Source: Streptomyces prunicolor NBRC 13075
GTDB lineage: Bacteria; Actinomycetota; Actinomycetes; Streptomycetales; Streptomycetaceae
Assembly (NCBI RefSeq): GCF_000367365.1
Contig: NZ_BARF01000110.1
Location: forward strand, 1-64,000
Direction of reading: 5' to 3'
Length of the DNA stretch: 64,000 bases
Positions 32,623 to 41,097 of this stretch are shown here, piece by piece. Made by a program: the position numbers and the translations under genes. The notes beneath the pieces were generated by a model. The model made no database searches and was not told where the DNA came from. It saw only the letters and a program-made list of their open reading frames with translations. Numbering within the stretch: position 1 is the stretch's first letter; each line of letters opens with the position of its first letter.

Positions 32623-33939
32623 TCAGGACCGGTCGGACGCCGGCTTCAGCACCCGTATCCCCGGTATCGGCGAAGCCAGCAACCACACCGCCGACAACGC
32701 TCCCCCGACCGCGGCGACCATCAGCATCACTCTCAGGCCCGCCAGCGTGGCCAGTCCACCGCCGACCAGCGCCCCCAGCGGACGTATCCCGTAGTTGACC
32801 GTGCTGTAGGCGCCGGCCACGCGGCTGCGGAGGCCGTCCGGGACCACCGAGGTCTGGAGGGAGTTGAGGTTGACGTCGAGGAGCATCACGCCGAAGGCGG
32901 AGAGGAACTCGGCCGCGCCCAGGGTGCCGAGACGGGCCCAACTCGGGCCGGTCGCCGCCGCGATGAGGGCGTAGGGGGCGGGGAAGACGACGGCGCCCAC
33001 GACGATGCTGCGGCCGATGCCGATCCGGCGGGCGATCGCGGGGGACGCCACCGCGCCCAGGAGGCCGCCGGTCGCACCCAGCCCGAACGCCAACCCGATG
33101 GCGCCGGGCGACAGTTGGAGCACCCGGTCGGCGAACAGCACGAGTAGGCCGGTGCCCGACAGGAACGTGAAGAAGTTGACGGTCGTGGTGCAGAGCAGGC
33201 CCGCGCGCATGACGGGCTCGTGGATCACGAAGGTCAGCCCCTCCCTCGCGCGCCGCAGCAACGAAGGACCGGCCGACGTCGTAGCAACAGGAACAGGAAC
33301 TTGACCTGGAACTGGAACTGGAACTGGAACTGGTTCGTCAACTCGCGTACGTCCGACCAGGATTGCCGACGCCACGAACGACAGCGCGTCCGCGATCACC
33401 GCGACCGGTGCCGTCAGTGCCTGGACGAGACCACCGCCGACCGCGGGACCGGCGATGAAGGACACCGACCTGCTCGCGCTGAGCTTGGAGTTCGCCTCGA
33501 CGTACGACTCCGGCGGCACGAGGTGGGCGAAGAAGGACGAGTACGCCGTGTTGAACACCACCGCGGCCGTGCCGGTCAGCAGCGCCACCGTGTACAGCTG
33601 GCCGAGCGTGACGGTGTCGAAGGCGTAGGCGATCGGGAGCGTCAGCAGTACGGCGGCTCTGAACAGGTCGGCGAGCAGCATGAGTTGGCGTTTGCCGGGT
33701 CGACGGTCCACCCAGGCACCCAGGAACAGGCCCAGGAGGTTCGGTGTCCAGACCAGGGCGGTCAGCAGGGCGACCTGGTTCGCGGAGGCGTGCAGTGCGC
33801 CAACCGCCATGAGCGGCAGGGCCAGTTCGGAGATCCGGTCGCCGAACTGGGAGACGGACTGTCCGCACCAGAACCGTACGAAGCGGCGGTCCCGCCACAG
33901 TGAGTCCGGGCCCGGCCGCAGGACCCGACCGCCCTTCAC
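32623..33939 (-). CDS. MFS efflux transporter
   Basis: 438 residues from a GTG at 33939 overlapping the ArsR stop (GTGA). About 12 transmembrane helices; the motif GAWVDRRPGKRQLMLLADL is the loop 2-3 signature of drug-efflux MFS proteins. The central loop (~205-230) contains a Val-Pro repeat encoded by tandem CTGGAA-type hexamers. Co-transcribed with and probably controlled by the ArsR-type gene; likely exports a toxic compound or antibiotic. Confidence 0.87.
   Translation of the reverse strand: MKGGRVLRPGPDSLWRDRRFVRFWCGQSVSQFGDRISELALPLMAVGALHASANQVALLTALVWTPNLLGLFLGAWVDRRPGKRQLMLLADLFRAAVLLTLPIAYAFDTVTLGQLYTVALLTGTAAVVFNTAYSSFFAHLVPPESYVEANSKLSASRSVSFIAGPAVGGGLVQALTAPVAVIADALSFVASAILVGRTRVDEPVPVPVPVPGQVPVPVATTSAGPSLLRRAREGLTFVIHEPVMRAGLLCTTTVNFFTFLSGTGLLVLFADRVLQLSPGAIGLAFGLGATGGLLGAVASPAIARRIGIGRSIVVGAVVFPAPYALIAAATGPSWARLGTLGAAEFLSAFGVMLLDVNLNSLQTSVVPDGLRSRVAGAYSTVNYGIRPLGALVGGGLATLAGLRVMLMVAAVGGALSAVWLLASPIPGIRVLKPASDRS
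33290..33336. repeat. Hexamer tandem repeat encoding Val-Pro run
   Basis: On the plus strand AACAGG and then CTGGAA units are repeated (clear run 33306-33333), encoding alternating Pro-Val in the MFS central loop on the minus strand. Such tracts vary in length by slippage. Confidence 0.8.
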
Positions 33940-34559
33940 TCCGGGGCGTCCGTGTCGTCGCCCGCGTTCCCGGCGCCCTCCGGCAGCGCGTACGTCAGGA
34001 GCCGGACATCTCTGCTGCCCGGGGGCCGCCAGTCCGGTTCGCGGACGACGTACGGCGCGATCAGTACCTCCAACGCGTCCTTCAGCGCGGCCAGTTCGTC
34101 CGCCGTCACCACGATCCGCGTGTTGCTCGCGCCTGCCAGCCTGGTCCACTCCGGTTCCAGTCCGGGTGCCGTGTCCGTGAGCCAGCGCAGCGGCAGGTCG
34201 GCGTTGCGTGCGAACATCTCGCCGGTCAGCACCTGCGCCGCCGACCGGCCCTCCTCGTCCTCCGGCGTCTCGAACCGGAAGCCCCTTGCCACCGCCGCCC
34301 AGCGCCGCTCCCGCCGGTCGGTGCCGCCCTCGGCGTCGCGGACCAGGCCGAAGCCGGCGAGATGGCGCAGATGCCAGCTGGTGACGGACGGGGTGGCGCC
34401 CACGTGCGGGGAGAGCCGGGAGGCGGTGGCGGGGCCGTGGCGCTGGAGGCGTTCGAGGATCGCGAGGCGCACGGGGTGCGCCAGCGCGCGCATGGTCCTC
34501 GGGTCGGATATCTCTAGGTCGCCGAAGCGGTTGCCGGAATCGCGGTTGCCGGAATCCAT
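33936..34559 (-). CDS. ArsR-type winged-helix regulator
   Basis: 207 residues. The winged helix (~18-80) reads DPRTMRALAHPVRLAILERL then ATPSVTSWHLRHLAGFGLV, the HTH_20/ArsR pattern; a C-terminal effector domain of ~110 residues follows. The chosen ATG 34559 gives a repeated DSGNR pair at residues 2-11 from a 15-bp duplication; there is no SD, and operator palindromes begin only 4 bases upstream, so translation may be leaderless or start a little downstream. It probably represses itself and the coupled MFS gene. Confidence 0.8.
   Translation of the reverse strand: MDSGNRDSGNRFGDLEISDPRTMRALAHPVRLAILERLQRHGPATASRLSPHVGATPSVTSWHLRHLAGFGLVRDAEGGTDRRERRWAAVARGFRFETPEDEEGRSAAQVLTGEMFARNADLPLRWLTDTAPGLEPEWTRLAGASNTRIVVTADELAALKDALEVLIAPYVVREPDWRPPGSRDVRLLTYALPEGAGNAGDDTDAPE
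34528..34557. repeat. 15-bp tandem duplication at the ArsR gene start
   Basis: CGGTTGCCGGAATCG at 34528-34542 is repeated with one end change at 34543-34557, duplicating the residues DSGNR directly after the start codon. Confidence 0.85.
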
Positions 34560-34562
34560 GGT

Positions 34563-34603
34563 CTGAGAGTGTTCTCTTAGAAAACCTGAGAGTCAACTCT
34601 CAG
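34563..34603. promoter_or_regulatory. Two operator-like palindromes upstream of the ArsR gene
   Basis: CTGAGAGTCAACTCTCAG (34586-34603) is a perfect inverted repeat with a 2-nt centre. CTGAGAGTGTTCTCTTAG (34563-34580) is an imperfect second copy (6 of 8 arm bases), 23 bp away centre to centre, about two helical turns. The AT-rich spacing around them likely contains the promoter. They are the expected autoregulatory operators of the ArsR protein. Confidence 0.65.
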
Positions 34604-34661
34604 ATCCAGCCGAAGAGTTGGGAGCGGGATGCCTCGATCGGGGCGCCTCAAGCGGGGCGCC

Positions 34662-35939
34662 TCAAGCGGGCTGCGGCGTCAGGCGCTTGTGGCCCTTCCT
34701 GTCGTAGTACTGGACCATCGCGAAACCGAAGAGCAGACCGATGGCCGTACCGACCCCGATCATGGTCCACGCGCGTGTGAGCCCCGCGTCGCCGCGGGCG
34801 TCGAAGTAGAGGATCGCCCTTACGCCGTCGCTGAGTTGGCGCATGGGCTCGAAGTGGGAGAGGAAGCGGTAGAAGCCGGGGACGGCCTGGAGGGGGACGG
34901 TCGCGCCGGAGGAGGGGAGGCCCAGGACGATGAACACGAACATGGAGACCAGCTGGCCGATTCCGCCGAACGCGGCGTTGATGGCCTGGACGCCGAGGCC
35001 GACGGCGAGAGCCGCGCAGTAGGAGTAGATCCACAGGAGCGGGATGTGGGTCGCGTCCATGCCGAGGATGCTCACGCCGGCGAGCATGATCAGGGAGACG
35101 CTGAGGAGGGTGATGCCGGCCGTCATGACCATCTTCAGGAGCAGTGTCTGGGTGCGGTCGATGGGGACGGTGGGGCGGCGGGTGTGCCAGGGGCCGATCT
35201 CGTTGTCGGCGTAGCCGAGGCCGGTGTCGACGCCGTTGCTGATGACGTTGCCACCCATGAAACCGGCCAGGACCAGCAGCAGGGTGTAGTAGAAGGCGGT
35301 CAGGCCGATGCCGCTGTTGTCGCCGATGGGGTGGCCGACCTGGGTGATGATCCGCACCGGGTCCGCGAGGAACAGCTTCTGCGTGGCGTCGGCCTGCGTG
35401 GCCGCCGCACCGAGCTGCTTGCCGATGGTGAGCGAGGCCTGCTGGGCCGCCGTGGAGGAGATCTTGCTCGCGAGGGACGAGCCGAGGCTGCCCTTGCCGG
35501 GGTTGGTCAGCACGGTGATGGTCGGGCGGGCGGTGGCGTTCGTGGTGGTCAGTGCGGCGACGGAGTTCGTGAAGTCGGCGGGGATGACGAGGGCGCCGTA
35601 GACCTTGCCCGCGTCGAGTTCGTCCTGGGCCTGGGCTCTCGTGAGCTGACGCCAACCTGCCGCGCGGCTACCGGAGTTGGTCGCGATGGAGTGGGTGATC
35701 TGGGTGCCCAGGTTCTGCTGCTGGCCGGTGAGGGGTTTGCCGGTGTCGCTGTTGACGAGGGCGATGGGGAGGTCGCGCAGTTCGCGGTTGGGGTTGACGA
35801 TGCCGCCCATGTAGAGGAGGGACAGCAGGAATGCGAGCAGGCCGGTGAGCACGGTGGGGATGAGCCACAGTTTGGGGCGGCCGAGGAGTGCGGTGGCGCG
35901 GAGGCCGGTGGGGGCGGGGGTGCCGGAGTCGTCGTCCAT
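34662..35939 (-). CDS. DUF3533 / YhgE-Pip-like membrane protein
   Basis: 425 residues (ATG 35939; a TTG at 35948 is an alternative; neither has a good SD). One N-terminal transmembrane helix (~30-50), a ~150-residue outside domain with IALVNSDTGKP and LVIPADFTNSV, then five transmembrane helices (~215-415) as in ABC-2 type permeases. This layout matches DUF3533/SNG1-like and YhgE/Pip proteins involved in export or toxin secretion-type processes. Divergent from a TetR regulator that probably represses it. Confidence 0.82.
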   Translation of the reverse strand: MDDDSGTPAPTGLRATALLGRPKLWLIPTVLTGLLAFLLSLLYMGGIVNPNRELRDLPIALVNSDTGKPLTGQQQNLGTQITHSIATNSGSRAAGWRQLTRAQAQDELDAGKVYGALVIPADFTNSVAALTTTNATARPTITVLTNPGKGSLGSSLASKISSTAAQQASLTIGKQLGAAATQADATQKLFLADPVRIITQVGHPIGDNSGIGLTAFYYTLLLVLAGFMGGNVISNGVDTGLGYADNEIGPWHTRRPTVPIDRTQTLLLKMVMTAGITLLSVSLIMLAGVSILGMDATHIPLLWIYSYCAALAVGLGVQAINAAFGGIGQLVSMFVFIVLGLPSSGATVPLQAVPGFYRFLSHFEPMRQLSDGVRAILYFDARGDAGLTRAWTMIGVGTAIGLLFGFAMVQYYDRKGHKRLTPQPA

Positions 35940-35993
35940 GGTGGGCAAGTCTGGTGCCGGAGTCCGGCGGGGCGGTGCGGAAACGCGCCGGAC

Positions 35994-36026
35994 ACCCCTG
36001 TTGTTATTGGCTATCGTCCTAGGGGT
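35994..36026. promoter_or_regulatory. Inverted repeat in the TetR/DUF3533 divergent promoter
   Basis: ACCCCT (35994-35999) and AGGGGT (36021-36026) are inverted around an AT-rich 21-bp centre, with a CCTAGG palindrome at 36018-36023. The 113-bp divergent gap and the neighbouring TetR gene make this a plausible operator. Confidence 0.35.
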
Positions 36027-36062
36027 TCTGGTTTTCGCAGGTCAGAGGAGAGGTGGTGGGTC

Positions 36063-36644
36063 GTGCCGCGCGCGGGACTCACCGCCGACCGGGTCGTGGC
36101 GGCCGCCGCCGACCTCGCCGACGAGGTCGGTTTCGAGAACGTCAGCCTGTCCGCGCTGGCCCGCGGCTTCGGCGTGAAGGACGCGAGCCTGTACTCGCAC
36201 GTCCGGAACCTCCAGGACCTGCGCACCCGGGTCGCGTTCCTCGCGGGCGGCGAGCTGATCGACCGCATCGCCGTCGCGGTCGCCGACCGCACGGGCCGGG
36301 AGGCGCTGGGCGCCTTCGCCGACGCGTACCGGGCCTACGCCCTGGAGCACCCGGGCCGGTACGCCGCCACCCAGATCCGCGTCGACCAGTCCCTGATCGC
36401 CGACTCTCCCGCCCTGCGCCGCACCGCCGAGATCACCTACGGCATGCTGCGCGCCTACGGCCTGACGGAACCCGATCTCACCGACGCCGTACGGCTGTTG
36501 AGGAGTACGTTCCACGGTTACTGCGCGCTGGAGTCCACCGGCAGCTTCGGCGCGCCGCGTGACGTGCGGCGGTCCTGGGAGCGTGCGGTCGACGCGCTGC
36601 ATGTGGCGCTGACGCACTGGCCGCGGGAGGGTCAACCGGGGTGA
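36063..36644 (+). CDS. TetR-family regulator with WHG-type C-terminal domain
   Basis: 193 residues from a GTG with GGAGAGG upstream. N-terminal TetR helix-turn-helix (~8-55: VVAAAADLADEVGFENVSLSALARGFGVKDASLYSHVRNLQDL) and a C-terminal domain ending FHGYCALESTGSFGAP, the WHG pattern. It likely represses the divergent DUF3533 gene and responds to a small hydrophobic molecule. Confidence 0.88.
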   Translation: MPRAGLTADRVVAAAADLADEVGFENVSLSALARGFGVKDASLYSHVRNLQDLRTRVAFLAGGELIDRIAVAVADRTGREALGAFADAYRAYALEHPGRYAATQIRVDQSLIADSPALRRTAEITYGMLRAYGLTEPDLTDAVRLLRSTFHGYCALESTGSFGAPRDVRRSWERAVDALHVALTHWPREGQPG

Positions 36645-36745
36645 CGGAGATGCCGGTTCCGGTCCGCGCCCCAGGTGTATCGCTGACCACTTAGACTGGA
36701 AACTTCGCGAACGTCACGTGCCACCCAGGGGGGAGGGAGCGCGCC

Positions 36746-38173
36746 TTGTCTCAACAGCAACTGGGACGTGGTCCCTTGAGGGCCCCGGGGCCGCCCGGTC
36801 CGGCGACTCCCGGCGGGAGCCCGCCGACCCGCTTCGTGAGCTGGCTCGGCCGGTTCGGGTGTGTGGCCGCGGGATACGCGGTGTTCCAGTTCCTGTTCGG
36901 CGTGCTGCCCGACTCGATCGACGGGGAACCGGCCAAGTATCTGATCTCCGGGCTGAGCGGATTCGCCACGGTCGGGATGACCTGGCTGGCGGCGGCCCTG
37001 CTCCGCGCCCGCACGGCAGGACCCGCACCCCTCACCGCGCCCGCGCCGCTCGCGCCGAACGCCCCCGGCCCGCTGCCACAGGTGTTCACTTCGGCCTACG
37101 ACACCCTCGCCGCGCAGGTCGCCGTGGTGGACGACCCGGTGCGCGGCCGTCTCGTCGGCTGGCCGCACTCCCTCCAGGAACTGGACGGCCCGGTCCGGCC
37201 GACCTCGCTGGCCACCGCGTACGGGCTGCACATCGTGCTGGACCTGGGGGTGGCGGACGGACGGCTGCACACCGGCGATCTCATCGACACGCTGTGGCGG
37301 CTACGGCTGCAGGGCGGCGGCTGGTCGGCCCGTTCGCAGGGGTCGGTGGCCCGCCCGGAGGTCACCGCGATGGTGCTGGGCGCGCTGGCCCGGGCGGGTG
37401 CCTCGCGGGAGCGGCTGGCGGACGAGGTGGCGCGCTGCGAGGCCGGGTTCACCCGTGAACTCGACGGTACGGGGCGGGCGTTGACCCATGTCGTCACCAC
37501 GGTGATGCGGGGGCTGCTGCGTGCGGCACCGGACGCGCCGACGATTCCCGTGCTGCGCGGCGCCCTGGTCGACGGCGCGTTCTCCGACCCGCAGCGCCAG
37601 CACCGCCGCTGTTGGAGCCACCGTCTCTCCCCGCTCCCCTGGGTCGGGCACCCCGCCCAGCCCTCCGCCCTGCACACCGCGCAGGCCGTGGTCGCCCTGG
37701 ACCGGGCGGCCGTTGTCCTGGGCGAGGGGCCCGTGGAGCGGTCGGCGCGCGAGGACGGGGTGCGCTGGCTGCTGGCCTGCCCGGCGACCGGGCACGACAA
37801 CTGCGCCGACCTGGCGAACCTGCGGGAGGAGGTGCGCCGCCGGCACCCGGACGACTCCTCGCACCACGAGGTGCTCAACGTCCGGCATTTCACGGCGAGT
37901 TGGATCGTGCGCGCGCTGCTCACCCCGGGCGCCCAGGAGATCGCGCGCCAGGACGGCGTCGAGGACACCTGGCGGGAACTGCTGAACGGCGCGGCCGCCG
38001 CGGTGTGGGCGGCCCAGACCGACGGCATCTGGTCCTGGAGCCGGGACGGGTCCGGGTTCACGACGACCGAGGAAATGCGCCAGCCCATCTGGATGACCTA
38101 TCAAGGGCTTTCGGCGCTGCGCGCACATGCCGTATGGATGTATCAGCCGGATACTCGAACGAGCCCGGTGTGA
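36746..38173 (+). CDS. Membrane-anchored alpha/alpha toroid (squalene-cyclase/prenyltransferase-like) protein
   Basis: 475 residues from a TTG with GGGAGGGAG upstream. Residues ~30-90 contain two transmembrane helices; the rest (~110-470) has terpene-cyclase-like repeat signatures such as QGGGWSARSQGSVARPEVTA and GIWSWSRDG followed by MTYQGLSALRAH. No DxDD or DCTAE cyclase catalytic motif is seen, so catalysis is uncertain. It is followed closely by a cupin-like gene and a convergent NUDIX gene; this grouping may be functional but I do not recognise the system. Confidence 0.65.
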   Translation: MSQQQLGRGPLRAPGPPGPATPGGSPPTRFVSWLGRFGCVAAGYAVFQFLFGVLPDSIDGEPAKYLISGLSGFATVGMTWLAAALLRARTAGPAPLTAPAPLAPNAPGPLPQVFTSAYDTLAAQVAVVDDPVRGRLVGWPHSLQELDGPVRPTSLATAYGLHIVLDLGVADGRLHTGDLIDTLWRLRLQGGGWSARSQGSVARPEVTAMVLGALARAGASRERLADEVARCEAGFTRELDGTGRALTHVVTTVMRGLLRAAPDAPTIPVLRGALVDGAFSDPQRQHRRCWSHRLSPLPWVGHPAQPSALHTAQAVVALDRAAVVLGEGPVERSAREDGVRWLLACPATGHDNCADLANLREEVRRRHPDDSSHHEVLNVRHFTASWIVRALLTPGAQEIARQDGVEDTWRELLNGAAAAVWAAQTDGIWSWSRDGSGFTTTEEMRQPIWMTYQGLSALRAHAVWMYQPDTRTSPV

Positions 38174-38195
38174 GCCGTAGTTGGGGAGTGAGTGC

Positions 38196-38921
38196 ATGGG
38201 TGGTCGGCAGATCCTGGCGGCGCGACGGCTGCTGACCGAGACGCTGGACGGCGAACTGTCCGACCACGAGACGGTGACCGCGGCCCGTGCCGTCGTCGCC
38301 GAACTGGGCTCCCCCGACCGCCTGTTGGAGCTGGTCGCCGAACTCGCCTCCGGCGAGGGCGATCCCGAGGCCTGCGCGAAGCTGTCGTACCGTCATGTCC
38401 TGGGCTTCGACAAGCTGTTGCTGATCGACGGCGGACCGCGCCACATGCTGCGTGCGCACTTCTGGCATCCCGGCGCGAGGGCGATCGGCACGGAGGACAT
38501 TCACAACCACCGTTCCCCGCTTGCCTCTTACGTGGTCCGGGGCCGGCTCGCCATGGAGTTGTACGAGGCGCGAGACGACGGCGGGATCACGGCGGACCGG
38601 TACGAGGAGTCCCTGGCCGAGCGCAGCTCCGACTGGCGGCTGCGGCCGACGGGACCGGCACGACTGCGGCTGACGCACACGGGTCAGTACGCGGCGGGCA
38701 GCGCCTACGCCCTCCCGGCGTACACCCTGCACCGGGCCTGGTGCGACACGGACGTACCGACGGTGACTCTGTTCCTGGAGACGGGTGCCGAACGGCGGCG
38801 CCACACCGATGTGTTCACGGCGGCGGGCCCGCATCCGGGGGCGGTGGCGAAGGTGCCGCTCGAAGCGCGGGACTATCTCGCCGCGCTGAACGGCCTCGCG
38901 GAGTCGCTCAGAAGTTCGTGA
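38196..38921 (+). CDS. Cupin-like uncharacterised protein
   Basis: 241 residues, ATG 38196 with GGGGAGTG six bases upstream, 22 bases after the toroid gene. An N-terminal helical part (~1-75) precedes a cupin-like beta barrel: HNHRSPLASYVVRGRLAMELYE offers two metal-binding histidines and HRAWCDTDVPTVTLFLETG a third plus a cysteine. The layout resembles thiol or cysteine dioxygenase-type cupins, but identity is weak. Its 3' end overlaps the convergent NUDIX gene by 14 bases. Confidence 0.6.
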   Translation: MGGRQILAARRLLTETLDGELSDHETVTAARAVVAELGSPDRLLELVAELASGEGDPEACAKLSYRHVLGFDKLLLIDGGPRHMLRAHFWHPGARAIGTEDIHNHRSPLASYVVRGRLAMELYEARDDGGITADRYEESLAERSSDWRLRPTGPARLRLTHTGQYAAGSAYALPAYTLHRAWCDTDVPTVTLFLETGAERRRHTDVFTAAGPHPGAVAKVPLEARDYLAALNGLAESLRSS

Positions 38922-39336
38922 GGGCCTGTCGTACGACGTCCAGGTTGTACGCGTCGATATCGATCCCCGCACCGGCGAGCTCGGACGGCGGGAGCCAGAG
39001 ATACGCCTGGTCGGGCTCGGGGAGGGTGATCTCCAGGGTCAGCGGCCTGACCAGGAAGTTGTCCTGCCAGTTCTTGATCTCGCCGCCCCGGTACTCGCTC
39101 ACGAAGGACGATTCGCCGATCTTGCGGACGATCTCACCGAGCAGCCCGGTCTCTTCCTTCAGCTCCCGCAAGGCACCGTCCTCGGGAAGCTCGTCCGGCT
39201 CCAGCTTCCCGCACGGAACGCCCCACACGCGCGGCAGGAACCGCTCGGTCGCACTGCGGCGCACCAGAAGTACGCGCCCGTCGTCGTCCATAACGACAGC
39301 CGCCGCCAGTCGCTTGTCGCCGGGGTCCATGGTCAT
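38908..39336 (-). CDS. NUDIX hydrolase
   Basis: 142 residues from ATG 39336 (an ATG at 39330 is also possible; GAGGAA lies upstream). The NUDIX box is complete: G-x5-E-x7-RE-x2-EE-x-GL, from GKLEPDE to LKEETGL near residues 45-70. It should hydrolyse a nucleoside diphosphate linked to another group; the substrate is unknown. It converges on and overlaps the cupin-like gene. Confidence 0.88.
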   Translation of the reverse strand: MTMDPGDKRLAAAVVMDDDGRVLLVRRSATERFLPRVWGVPCGKLEPDELPEDGALRELKEETGLLGEIVRKIGESSFVSEYRGGEIKNWQDNFLVRPLTLEITLPEPDQAYLWLPPSELAGAGIDIDAYNLDVVRQALTNF

Positions 39337-39525
39337 GGTTCCTCGGTCCCTCGCCGGAGATGAGTCCAAAGGGTCTGATACCCAGGAAAGCATCCAACGT
39401 ACCAGGATCGGCCTGCCCCGGCTGTGGAGCCGGTCTCACCTCGGGACGCCTGCGCATTCATCTCCCTCCGAATATTTCGCGCAGCGCCACGGCAACCTCC
39501 CCCGCACCAGTGGCGACATGGGAAC

Positions 39526-41097
39526 ATGACCAACGCAAGACGCACCACGACACACCGTCGCCGCTCCCCCCGCCGCATCGCCCGCAAGCCGCTCGCGGGC
39601 TCGCTCGCCGTCGCGGCCCTGCTCGGCGGTGCGTGGTACGCGACCGCGGCGACGAACAGCGGCGACAGCGGTGGCTCGACCGCGGCCAAGACGTCCACCT
39701 CCGCGTCCACCAGTGCCTCGGCTTCCTCCGAGGCCGCAGCCGACGGCTCTACGTCCGCCTCCGGCACGGCGACCGCGTCCGCCTCGGCGAAGACCACCCC
39801 GAAGGCCGTCGCGAAGACCTCGACGGCCGCCAAGGCCGCGACCGGCACGCTCACCCCGATCAGCACCACGGTGGCGCTCGCCGCCAAGTTCCCTTATCTG
39901 ACCGCCGGTTACAACAACACCCGCGAGTGGACCCGTACGACCACGGCCGTGGCCCCCAACGGCACCCTGCGCGTGGCCTGGCCCGCCGCCGACGGCGTCC
40001 ACGTGACCCCGTTGAACGCCGCCGGACTGCGCTCGGGCGCCGACACAATCGTCAAGGGCGCCAAGGAAGTTGGCGGGCTCGTCGCACACAACGACGGCTT
40101 CGCGCTGCTCACCCGGGTCTCCGACACCAACAAGTGGAAGGAGACGGCCGCCGCGATCGTCCGCTACACGGGCGGCAAGCAGACCTTCCGCACCAAGCTC
40201 ACCGGCACCGCCTCCAACGACACCTCCCCGGGTCTCGACGGCCAACTCACCTGGAACGGCACCAAGTACGGCGCGTACTTCGTCGTGCACGGCGCGGGCG
40301 GTTTCGCGGACGGCCACTTCGGCGACAAGTTGACGTACATCAGCGCCAAGGGGGCGAAGCTGAGCGGTGGTTGGAGCTGGGGGTGCAGCCACAACGAGGG
40401 CACCGCGCTGCACGCGGAGACCTCCGGCGCCTTCACCTCGCTGTGCTTCGACGACTGGCGCTCGGGCCTGTTCGTCTCCACCGGGATCGGCGCCCCGGAC
40501 GTCGCACCGGTCGTGCAGCGCGAGCAGTGCTGGGCAGGGTACTGCGGTGGTACCTTCCCCAGCCGCACCGGTGACCTGGTGAAGTCGGCGAGCGGCCGGT
40601 ACGCCACCGCCTTCGCCTCGCGCGGCGCCGCCTCGGCCAAGAAGAACTCCGCCGACTCCAGCGGACGCGGCTGGACGGTCACCCCGAAGACGAGCACCCA
40701 CCAGGTCGCCGTCGCCTTCATGGCGAACCGCAACTCCGGTCCCGGCAAGGCGGTTTACCTCACGAGCGCGGCCGGCACCGAGAACGTCAACGTGCACATC
40801 GCGCCCTACGGCAAGGACCGGCTCCTGGTCTCGTGGGAGTCCCTGAAGGGTGCCAAGTGCAACGCGGGCACCTGCACCGGCACCTTCACGGGCACCCACC
40901 TGCGGCTCATCGACTGGAACGGCAAGGCCCAGAGTGCGGACAAGGTGGTGACCGCCCGGATCAGCGGTGACATAGCGGTCCTGAAGAACGGCACGCTGAC
41001 CTGGGCGTACGCCCCGGTCACCCCGACCTACGCGAGCCCGCTCAACGGGGCTTCACCGACCACGACGAGTCTGCGGATCGCCCGGCTGACTCCGTGA
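39526..41097 (+). CDS. Secreted protein with beta-propeller-like repeats, function unknown
   Basis: 523 residues. An Arg-rich N-terminus (ARRTTTHRRRSPRR) and hydrophobic stretch (~25-42) look like a long signal or anchor, followed by a ~60-residue Ser/Thr/Ala linker. The main part (~110-520) has repeated aromatic/Gly beta strands (REWTRTTTAVAPNGTLRVAW, GGWSWGCSHNEGTALH) and paired cysteines, like a propeller. No catalytic motif is known to me. The ribosome site is weak. The last 56 bases overlap the convergent DUF2264 gene. Confidence 0.6.
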   Translation: MTNARRTTTHRRRSPRRIARKPLAGSLAVAALLGGAWYATAATNSGDSGGSTAAKTSTSASTSASASSEAAADGSTSASGTATASASAKTTPKAVAKTSTAAKAATGTLTPISTTVALAAKFPYLTAGYNNTREWTRTTTAVAPNGTLRVAWPAADGVHVTPLNAAGLRSGADTIVKGAKEVGGLVAHNDGFALLTRVSDTNKWKETAAAIVRYTGGKQTFRTKLTGTASNDTSPGLDGQLTWNGTKYGAYFVVHGAGGFADGHFGDKLTYISAKGAKLSGGWSWGCSHNEGTALHAETSGAFTSLCFDDWRSGLFVSTGIGAPDVAPVVQREQCWAGYCGGTFPSRTGDLVKSASGRYATAFASRGAASAKKNSADSSGRGWTVTPKTSTHQVAVAFMANRNSGPGKAVYLTSAAGTENVNVHIAPYGKDRLLVSWESLKGAKCNAGTCTGTFTGTHLRLIDWNGKAQSADKVVTARISGDIAVLKNGTLTWAYAPVTPTYASPLNGASPTTTSLRIARLTP

